NCBI GenBank assembly: GCA_964017045.1
Contig: OZ024807.1
Location: 20,395,596 to 20,459,595, forward strand
DNA from: Omphiscola glabra
Taxonomy: Eukaryota; Mollusca; Gastropoda; Lymnaeidae
DNA: 64,000 bases
Reading direction: 5' to 3'
The translations under genes and the position numbers were made by a program. This document shows, piece after piece, positions 55,661 through 64,000 of the stretch (the first letter of the stretch is position 1; the number at the start of each line of letters is the position of its first letter). The notes beneath the pieces are model-generated. The model had not been told where the DNA came from. It ran no database searches and was given only the letters and a program-made list of their open reading frames with translations.

Positions 55661-56798
55661 TTATTTAGGGCAGTTTCTTGGCTGTGTGCCAGATTTACAA
55701 GTTTACTATGAGGTCAAGGTTTGTTTTGTTACAAATGCGGCAAAATGATTTTCCCAATTTTTAAAATACTCAAAGAAATACAAAAGTCGCCAAATTCCCG
55801 ATATGAACTTTTTTTTCACGCTAGTCAATGAGGAGGCCTATTGTATAGCTTAAAATCCAGAACCTTTGTTTTAATCAACACTTAGTGTTATTAAGCAAAT
55901 GACTTAAGAAACGCTTGTTAAGAAAATAATTAAGCATATGCTCACAAGTGACATTAAACGAATTTTTAAAAAAAAAATAATTGATTGCAATATTAAAAAC
56001 GAAATCCAGCTTCGAACATGTTTCAAACTATGTCTCCGTTTACGACCATATATGTAGCGAAAATTAAAAATGCTACTTTTGGCCCTTAATGTATTATAAT
56101 ATGTTGTTTGTTTGTTTTTTTACATTTCGTGGCACCCCGGTGTGAATGCCAGGTCTCCCAAATGCATATTTTATGGAACCAAATAACCACGTAATAGCGA
56201 TGTTTTATTATTTATTTAAATATGTAGATGCTATTAGTATAAATTCTTACATTAAAAATAAGTAATGTTACAGCAACTTCATCTGTGTGTATATTCACAG
56301 TCGAAACATCATAAGTGCCTTAAGTGTTTAATGTTGATTACATAGACCTTTTATATATACTTGTTCCTTTCTCTGTGATTATTAATAAAAGAAAACAATC
56401 TTAATTAAATTAATTTCAATTTAGCTAGCATCTACTAACTTGAGAGTAACTATTGTCAACTGGTGCACTCTTATGTAGATTTTATAATTTATCAATATTT
56501 GTTATTTAAACTCCGTCTTATTGGTATTTGTTTATTCTAAAAAGATCTATTAGTTTTAATAATGATTAAATGGATGGATTCAAATAGTTATCTTTATTCA
56601 ATCCCTTCCCCACGACATTTAAAAGTAACTATAATAAGTTACGATACTTATTTTAATCATTTTCTAACCTCCTTTTTCAATTTTCTGGTTGTATTTATAA
56701 TACATTTATGTTAAATTAATATGTGCAACAATGAACCATTTAAAATGTTACCATTTTAAAGTTACTTGTATCTTATGAATTTCATAATATGTACTTAC
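55661..56798. other. R6 intron 2, distal part
   Basis: AT-rich, no exon recognised. Confidence 0.45.
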
Positions 56799-57482
56799 AT
56801 TCGGCACAAGTAATTCTAATATCTCGAAATAAACCAATGTGTGCTGTGGTACTGGTTCGTTAAAGATAACCGTGCTTGTAAAGTAGCACGCATCTGTGGA
56901 CATTACCAATCCACTTTCGCACTGGGTAGAACAGTCCTCTTGCCTGAATTGGTAGAGTTGGATTTCTTGCGCAATTAATAGGCCTACAACAAGGGCAATT
57001 AAAATTAAAGTTTAATATGTATTTTTTTAAACTGTAGTTATTATAAAATCAATAGCTGGAACTGGAAACATAATTATATTATCATTTCTATAGGATAATC
57101 ATGACATTTGAATACGAAATTTAGAAAGATGCTTAGCTTATAACGTTTGAAACAAGTGAACAAATGTATTTAAAAGTAGCAGAAAACATTTATTTCAAGA
57201 AGTTTAGACATTTCGTGTAATATAAAAAACAAATCTTTACAATATATATATAACTTAATAAATGAAAATGGATATAAAGATGATATATTCTTTTTGTTTT
57301 ATAATGTTTATGATACGGTAAAGTAGCCAAAAACTTATCTCTACTAAAAAAAAAATATTTATAAAAAAACGTGTTTTGTAGATTTATATTTATTGTTCCA
57401 TAATAGTTGAAATATGAAATAAACTATTATCAAATAAATAATACTTACTGAAATTCATTGAAATAATGAAACAGCGCCACAT
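56799..57482 (-). CDS. R6: first two exons of a family-1 receptor gene
   Basis: Signal-peptide exon 57449-57482 (34 nt; CFIISMNF core; donor A then GTAAGT, phase 1) and ectodomain exon 56799-56983 (185 nt, phase 1 in, phase 0 out; donor AAT then GTAAGT). The peptide LLIAQEI ... DCSTQC ... VYFEI aligns without doubt to R2 exon 2 (LLKAQEI ... NCSTKC ... VIFEV), three codons shorter. The next exon should be about 208 nt in phase 0 at lower coordinates, but only AT-rich DNA and a 3.2-kb LINE are seen down to R5. Either the rest was lost, or it is too diverged for me to recognise. Confidence 0.7.
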
Positions 57483-57795
57483 TTTGAAAAAAAAATGAAG
57501 TATTGATACCAGATAAATGTAGAACCTTTAAATGACATTAACATTACTTTTGCAGTCAATCAACATCGAGTAGACAATAATAGTGTCACTAAATAAATAA
57601 TTTATTTTTAAATCATTACATGATAATAAGTGCATCAGTTTCAGTCTCTTCAATGCACAATGCGTTGAATTATCCCCTTGAATAAAACAAACATGTTTCT
57701 TCTTGAAATATAAACACTTCATTTAGTTTGTTGAATAGTTGTTGTTGTCTTTTTTTTTTTTTGGAGGTGGGGGGGGGGGGGTGCGGGAATTCGTC

Positions 57796-58470
57796 TTTAA
57801 TAACGACGTCAGACAAATGGAATCGGGAAGATCCCTATTTGAAATGAATCAAATGAATTGGTATTTAATAACGACGTCAGACAAATGGAATCGGGAAGAT
57901 CCCTATTTGAAATGAATCAAATGAATTGGTATTTAATAACGACGTCAGACAAATGGAATCGGGAAGATCCCTATTTGAAATGAATCAAATGAATTGGTAT
58001 TTAATAACGACGTCAGACAAATGGAATCGGGAAGATCCCTATTTGAAATGAATCAAATGAATTGGTATTTAATAACGACGTCAGACAAATGGAATCGGGA
58101 AGATCCCTATTTGAAATGAATCAAATGAATTGGTATTTAATAACGACGTCAGACAAATGGAATCGGGAAGATCCCTATTTGAAATGAATCAAATGAATTG
58201 GTATTTAATAACGACGTCAGACAAATGGAATCGGGAAGATCCCTATTTGAAATGAATCAAATGAATTGGTATTTAATAACGACGTCAGACAAATGGAATC
58301 GGGAAGATCCCTATTTGAAATGAATCAAATGAATTGGTATTTAATAACGACGTCAGACAAATGGAATCGGGAAGATCCCTATTTGAAATGAATCAAATGA
58401 ATTGGTATTTAATAACGACGTCAGACAAATGGAATCGGGAAGTTCCCTACTTGAAATGAATCAAATGGGA
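57796..58470. repeat. 68-bp tandem array, 10 near-identical copies
   Basis: The unit begins TTTAATAACGACGTCAGAC and recurs at exact 68-base steps from 57796 to 58408. The first nine copies look identical; the last carries a few changes (GTTCCCTAC). Homogeneity means recent expansion or gene conversion. A G12-like run (57771-57782) sits directly upstream. Confidence 0.96.
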
Positions 58471-58779
58471 CGTTTTAAAATGAAATACACATGTTTATTA
58501 AACTAGACCAGATCAGGAAACGGTCTGTTGACATTTTGGTTACTATTCAAAAAATGGTGAACAGCTAAGAATTTAACTCCTTGGGGTTTTCAAGCCACGA
58601 TGTGTTTTGCTTATGATGTAAATATAAGGGAAATAATGAATTAACTAACTATATTCCTCAACCCCCCATAACCCCCCTTCCCAAAACACACAAATGTTGC
58701 TTTAAATGTTAAGGATGTATAGCTCAAAAAGAGTTTTGCAGTGATCGATGTAATCGACAATTCCATTAAATTTACTTCA

Positions 58780-59050
58780 CTTTAGTTTGTGGCTGCTCGG
58801 CAAAATTACTTGGATGGCTAATTGACCCACTTCCCGTAAAAACTAACGAGATGAAACTTGACATTTAGCCTCGTGGCCGATGACAACGCATACTTTCAAA
58901 ATTTCAGCCTAACTCCCAACCCGTACAATCAATTTCGTGTATCTGTTTTCCTACGGGACTATAAAGGAAGTATGATTTCGCAAAATAAAATTTGCCATAA
59001 ATGTGCTAAATTAGTCCATTATTTAAAAAAAAACAAACACTGACAGTGCG
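58780..59050 (+). repeat. Partial copy of the dispersed repeat of 28.2 kb
   Basis: Shares the order GATGAAACTTGACA, GATGACAAC, CAAAATTTCAGCC and AACCCGTAC with 28225-28310. Only the leader half is present. Confidence 0.5.
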
Positions 59051-59357
59051 TTTGGTTAGTAATATATTTTATTTCTGAAATAGTTGGTAAAAAAATCTTT
59101 GGTGTAAAAGTGGGTGGGTCAATTGAATATTAATAAATTTCAAGGGCGTGAAAAAATGTGCGGTTGCGAGCCTTGGAGGGGTCAGCCCTAATTTGGGATT
59201 CTTGTAAAGGGCTTTATTTGAATGAATGTTTTGTCAAATTTGTAACCCGAACGCTCGTTGCATGCCGCTGTGGGATGTTGTATTTAAGATAACACCTACA
59301 TACTTCTTACGAAGAGATGCTTAAAAATGACAGAACATATCAATTTGCAATCTATTA

Positions 59358-59433
<76 letters not shown>

Positions 59434-59565
59434 CTATGTCATCCTTCCGTCTTTGTGAGAGGGTGGAGCAGCTATGTAGTACGACACTTCGACGAGTGGC
59501 TCACTATGCCAATCCTGGAAGGACAATCTCGATTGCATTTCTTGCAGGAGAATATTGATATCTGG
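59358..59565 (-). mobile_element. LINE 3' end (same family as 35.9-36.55 kb), with (AT)n tail
   Basis: The minus strand of 59430-59565 matches 36415-36545: GCATTTC...GAGAATGATG region, CCAGGATTGGC, GTGAGC, CTCGTCGAAG and GACGGAAGGATG. The (TA)n block at 59358-59420 lies where the LINE 3' tail should be and matches the AT run after the other copy, so it is the element's tail. Confidence 0.8.
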
Positions 59566-59569
59566 TTAA

Positions 59570-60660
59570 TTTTGGACTTCCGTGCTGTTATTTTTGATTT
59601 AAGGGCTTCGTTTCGCATAATTTCTGCATTTTTTTTGCTCCTTCATATTTTGAAAAGAAAATATTACGCACCAAACGCAGTTCCGTTATAAAAAAACAAC
59701 AACAATTATTTAGCGTAGTTTTCGGGATTTATATTTTGCGCGCTATTTAACGTATTATTGAAACTTAAATGGAAGCAGTAAATTAGGAAGCCATCCAAGA
59801 GTCATACCAGAAGCGTAATATATATAAGAGATAATATATTACATTTCTTTTATTCCATTCTAACATGATTTATATCCAAAAAAAATATTTTCTCTTTTAG
59901 GGCCATAATGTTGGCTGAAATGACTCAAAAAAGAAAAACATTAACAAAGTTATGCTTTTTTTTCTAAAACACCAATTTTGAAGAACGATGTTTACAGGAA
60001 AAGTGGATTTGTAATAGTACAAGTGAGCCGCTAGGAATGTGCATGTTTGTAATCCGAATTTGCGTCATACTTGGACACGTAGCTGTGATCATTCCTTAAA
60101 TTTTTCCTAATATTAAAATAAGCAAACCAAACCCACAAACAGATTAAACATCACACACACACACACAAACTCACTTCAGAAACGGACACATCAATATGCA
60201 AAGAGAAAAATCATTATCCAAACAAACCAAACAACATAATGCGCATATACATTTTTAAAAAAAACTAACATCTATAATTATTAGCTATTTTAGTAATGTT
60301 CGAGTTCAAACAGTTTGAGAGGCATTCACTGACAGAGGGATTTTTAACATATACATGCATCTACCATAAAACAATACTTCTCAATTGTTTTTTCTAATTA
60401 TATCTAATTTACCACTTAAGCGATTTTTTAAAACTGTCTATATATCTTAACATCATGTATATATATGTGCAAAAAGTATACCATCGACCATGATCTTTAT
60501 GAATCCCATATGGGAAGGTATGACATTTTTCCATCGAATTTTTAGGCAAACATGAATTGAGAACCGTATTTCACAAGATATGACCCAACGTGTAAAATGT
60601 AGCGCTACGGCCAACCAGCATCCACCCCGTGGAGTCTATGAAGGAACAAAATATATCAAT
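59570..60660. other. Intergenic DNA, no gene seen
   Basis: AT-rich with a short CA run at 60150-60170. No exon recognised. Confidence 0.5.
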
Positions 60661-60689
60661 TTCGCCCATGACACATGCGGAATGTTCTT

Positions 60690-60950
60690 CTTCACTGACG
60701 ACCACTGCCAACTTCACTGAAAACTTCACTGACAACGACTGCCAACTTCACTGACAACTTCACTGACGACCACTGTCAACTTCACTGCCAACTTCACTGA
60801 CGACCACTGCCAACATCACCGACAACTTCACTGACGACCACTGCCAACTTCACTGCCATCTTCCATGACAACCACTGCCAACTTCACTGACAACTTCACT
60901 GACGACCACTGCCAACTTCACTGACGACCACTGCCAACTTCACTCTTGGC
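60690..60950. repeat. Irregular tandem repeat of CTTCACTGACGACCACTGCCAA modules
   Basis: Two short modules, CTTCACTGACAA and CTTCACTGACGACCACTGCCAA, alternate for about 260 bp with variable order, a pattern of unequal exchange. Confidence 0.9.
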
Positions 60951-61510
60951 GTGGCTTTATTTAGAAAAATAGATCATCGTAGTGTTATGCGTTGAATATT
61001 AAAATTTAATAGTTGTGTTTGGAATCGTATTCGAAATTATTTACAAAGTTGTCCCAGCGGGTAGTCATTGAGATGTACAACAAAGGCAAGTACTTACAAA
61101 AATATTAGGTTAAAATTAAACAAATAACCACAACATGGTGGTACTTAACTCGTTTTAGCAGATCGCTCTTTTGACGCAGCATCCCTATATTTTTAAAATC
61201 CCAAACTTCATTATATGTAGTTTTGCTTATTTAGAGTCGGTTTCGTTTCATCTCCTAGTCATATATGTTAGGAGACTTTAGATAAGGTTTGATTTAATTT
61301 CTTTAGACGTTATCAGAAAGAAGTTTGAGCAATTTCCGAAAAAGACGATGAAAATTTGCTTTTAGTAGTCGTACACAAGAATCACTATATTTTATAATTA
61401 CATATTAAAAAAAAAACAAGTCACTCTACCCGGCTTTCATCATGTTTCTTTACAAAAAACAAACAATCCTGAAAGGGTTTTAAACGAACACACAGACCAC
61501 AACACTTTAC

Positions 61511-61602
61511 CAATTTATATATTAAAACGTACCCTACAAAACTACCCATATAACATAAGTGAATAAGCAATAATTTTTGCTCATCATTTTCAGATAATGT
61601 TC
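61511..61602 (-). CDS. Possible isolated transmembrane exon
   Basis: A 92-nt block between a good acceptor (GCTTTTCAG) and a donor (TTG then GTAAAG) encodes, in phase 1, a short polar stretch and a hydrophobic segment (IHLCYMGSFVGYVLIYKL). Its acceptor phase and layout fit the transmembrane exons of R2 and R4, but it leaves in phase 0, unlike those, and no neighbouring exon was found. Chance is a real alternative. Confidence 0.22.
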
Positions 61603-62049
61603 CTGAAAAGCAAAACTGCAATGTAAACTTGCAATGCACTTTAAATAACGGGTAGGCGCCTAAAAATATCTTAATTTTCCAAAAATTATCCAATTTTTTT
61701 GTTTTCATTTTTACGAAGATGAACATTCTTAGTTTCGATTACACATAAATGTATACTACTTTTTAAAAGATTTGTTGTGAATCAACTGATATTTAACACC
61801 CCACCCCACTTTAAAAATTGACCTACTTTTAGAAGAAAATAAAATTCATGCATATCCCATGTTTGAGACCTCAAAAAACTATTTTTAAATAGCATAATAT
61901 GCTATTATTATATATCAATGTAAATGTAAATTCAAGTAGTTTTTTTATTATTTAGAATCGTAGTCAGTAATATAATTGTCTCAAATAATCGGATCCACAA
62001 TCGTAATGTTGTAGGATATTCCTTAGTTCTATTATTATAATTATTTTAC

Positions 62050-62125
62050 CGATTTTCATTGGTCAAAACAAGGGAGTAACCAAGATACCGATGACTCGCG
62101 CATGCGCAAATGAGTTGTTTATGTG
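62050..62125. promoter_or_regulatory. Possible promoter element: inverted CCAAT box and NRF1-type palindrome
   Basis: CATTGGTCA (inverted CCAAT) at about 62059-62067 and CGCGCATGCGCAAATG at about 62097-62112, the latter holding the NRF1 palindrome GCGCATGCGC, in otherwise AT-rich DNA. Downstream bases include TTACCGGATCGCGAAC. No coding start could be attached within the window. Confidence 0.3.
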
Positions 62126-62900
62126 TGTTTACCGGATCGCGAACTAAATTTTTCAAACGAAAGTATCAGCATATTTTGATTTTAAAATATGCATTTACAA
62201 CCTGGCACTCCTCAGAACGGTGGTCCCAAATTCAAAACATAATGTTTCTAGAAAAATACATTTTAAAATTCATTTTTACCTGATGGAACTTCATTAAAAT
62301 TATTTTTTAAATAAAATAACATCCTCTTTTTGGAATAAAACAACAATTTAACAAATTTTACGAAATTAAAATCATTACATTTTATTGAATCTTTTGTCTT
62401 TTACGGTGCCATTGTGGTAAATATAGGAGAACTCTTTTGTCCTTAAAGATACTTTATAAAAATTGCCCAATTGGATGTATCTAGATTAAAATAAATATGT
62501 TGTATTTATTTTATTACTTTAATTATGTCTAGGTGTCTGATATATCTTTCTAAACAAGTGGTGGGTTTGCAATTTTAAATATTTAGGTCTCACATATTTA
62601 AAGTATCTTTTATCGGTTTATTATTGTGAAATAAGGTCTTGTTTAACTAATAAAATCGGATATTAAGATATAGGCATATGTCTATGGTTTTTAAATTAAT
62701 TTACAATTAATTTACAATAATTAAGACGTTTATTTAATTTCTGCCTGGGGACAAATAGCAGAAGGTGGATTTAATTATATAATAGGTGCCATATTTTCTT
62801 CGTTCATAAATTGTTGTAACAGGAACAAGGTAAGTTTTTTTTTTTTTTTAAAATGATAATGCTTATGACAAAGCTCCAGTGTTTCTTCTTTTTTATGATG
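62126..62900. other. Unassigned AT-rich DNA
   Basis: No exon or element recognised. Confidence 0.4.
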
Positions 62901-63060
62901 CAGGGGCTCTCAACCTGTGGGTGATGAACATTTGGCCTTTGGGGGTCGAATGACCAGAACTCATATATATAAATCTGCAGGAATCATTAACTATGAATGA
63001 GTATTAATAAAAATCAATTTATAAGAACAGAAGGATTATTTCAGCAAATCACGTTCACGC
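62901..63060 (+). mobile_element. hAT element end related to SPIN/OposCharlie type
   Basis: Begins CAGGGGCTCTCAACCTGTGG and continues with TTTGGGGGTCGAATGACC, the terminal pattern of this hAT group. The other end was not found; the sequence runs toward a tandem array at 63250. Different from the SPIN-like copy at 33.2 kb. Confidence 0.6.
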
Positions 63061-63249
63061 TATTGAAGCAATTTTTTTTTAAAAAATCATAAAATATTGA
63101 GAAGCAAGGTATCTAGTATCTACATAAAATTTATAACACATAACACTTGAAAATTAGTTATCCCCCTCATCAAGCATATTAATACATTGTTGAGTTGAGG
63201 GAAAATCTTTAAAAACATGATGAAAAACAATATCAATGACATAGCAAGT

Positions 63250-63690
63250 AGCATAATGGACATGCTTTTCACTACTTGCTAGGAGGCTCCACTAACATGA
63301 TGGACAGGAGGTTCCACTAGCATAATGACCAGGAGGCTCCACTAGCATAATGGACAGGAGGCTCCACTAGCATAATGGCCAGGAGGCTCCACTAGCATAA
63401 TGACCAGGAGGGTCCACTAGCATAATGGCCAGGAGGCTCCACTAGCATAATGGCCAGGAGGGTCCACTAGCATAATGGCCAGGAGGCTCCACTAGCATAA
63501 TGGACAGGAGGCTCCACTAGCATAATGGCCAGGAGGCTCCACTAGCATAATGGCCAGGAGGCTCCACTAGCATAATGGCCAGGAGGCTCCACTAGCATAA
63601 TGACCAGGAGGCTCCACTAGCATAATGGCCAGGAGGCTCCACTAGCATAATGGCCAGGGGGCTCCACTAGCATAATGGCCAGGAGGCGTG
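63250..63690. repeat. 25-bp tandem array, about 17 copies
   Basis: The unit AGGAGGCTCCACTAGCATAATGGCC repeats with GCC/GAC/ACC variants in the last triplet and occasional GGGTCC. It ends in GGCGTGTGGGGTCGAC, which resembles subterminal hAT sequence, so the array may have grown inside the hAT element starting at 62901. Confidence 0.93.
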
Positions 63691-64000
63691 TGGGGTCGAC
63701 AATTCAGGGGCATTGACTTACAATATATTGTTTGGCTTGTATCGGTACGATGTTAAATAAAACACAATGTGCAAAAACAGTACAATGATGAAAAGAAATC
63801 TACACACACATTGTAAACAAAGCTCTGTCTCGTAGCACAAATAACACATGCGATAGAATCTTATGATAAATAATCTGCCTCTATCTGTTATTTGTCTCCA
63901 CATGCTTTTATAGTCTATTATACTCATCTTTCAAGAACAGCCTTACGCATTGTCTTCCTTTCCAGTTTTATCCATATTTTTCTATAAAATTCTGAATGAC
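63691..64000. other. Right edge, no gene seen
   Basis: AT-rich DNA without recognised exons; a 69-residue open frame on the minus strand lacks splice context or similarity. Confidence 0.45.

Overview
The window is intron-rich, AT-rich animal DNA full of decayed retroelements, DNA transposons and microsatellites. It is most likely from a heterobranch (freshwater pulmonate-type) snail. That guess rests on the transposon mix and on a SPIN-like hAT element, a family reported from Lymnaea stagnalis. No rRNA, tRNA or single-copy marker gene confirms it.

The main content is a cluster of small single-pass membrane receptor genes that I rebuilt exon by exon from splice sites and reading phase. Family 1 has a signal-peptide exon (phase 1 out), three cysteine-containing ectodomain exons, a transmembrane exon, a microexon and a variable cytoplasmic end. 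The ectodomain exons are 194, 208 and 297 nt in two intact genes. Members are: R1 (minus, 20-3282, a broken copy running off the left edge), R2 (plus, 6782-14591, complete, 708 aa, with an ankyrin-repeat cytoplasmic tail), R5 (plus, 31679-49584, complete, 342 aa, short tail) and R6 (minus, 56799-57482, first two exons only). Family 2 has a shorter ectodomain: R4 (minus, 22584-27250, complete, 294 aa, tyrosine-rich tail with SH2-docking-type motifs) and R3 (minus, 17824-18238, fragment). The layout of related, divergent receptor-like genes with exchangeable tails recalls the polymorphic single-pass membrane clusters (GRC/PTC) linked to parasite resistance in Biomphalaria. That link is an inference from architecture, not from sequence comparison.

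Between and inside these genes: a 48-bp minisatellite (5.06-5.4 kb); a U2-headed retroposon-like repeat in R2 intron 2 (8 kb); a Helitron relic and an old tRNA-type SINE (16.4-17.6 kb); a LINE 3' end (19 kb); a Harbinger-like relic (23.5 kb); a threefold degenerate repeat (28.4-28.95 kb); in R5 intron 3 a SPIN-like hAT and two LINE fragments (33.2-40.3 kb); in R5 intron 5 an RTE-type LINE relic, a Penelope-like end, more LINE pieces and a 716-bp GC-rich insertion with a 12-bp target duplication (41.4-47.3 kb); in R5 intron 6 a 700-bp TATC array and a SINE (48-49.2 kb); a nearly full-length LINE on the minus strand (52.4-55.65 kb); a 68-bp tandem array (57.8-58.5 kb); and further tandem arrays and hAT and LINE ends up to 64 kb.

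If expressed, R2, R4 and R5 would be plasma-membrane receptors with related or analogous ectodomains but three different cytoplasmic outputs (ankyrin scaffold, phosphotyrosine docking, short tail). This suggests a receptor cluster that diversifies its signalling ends.
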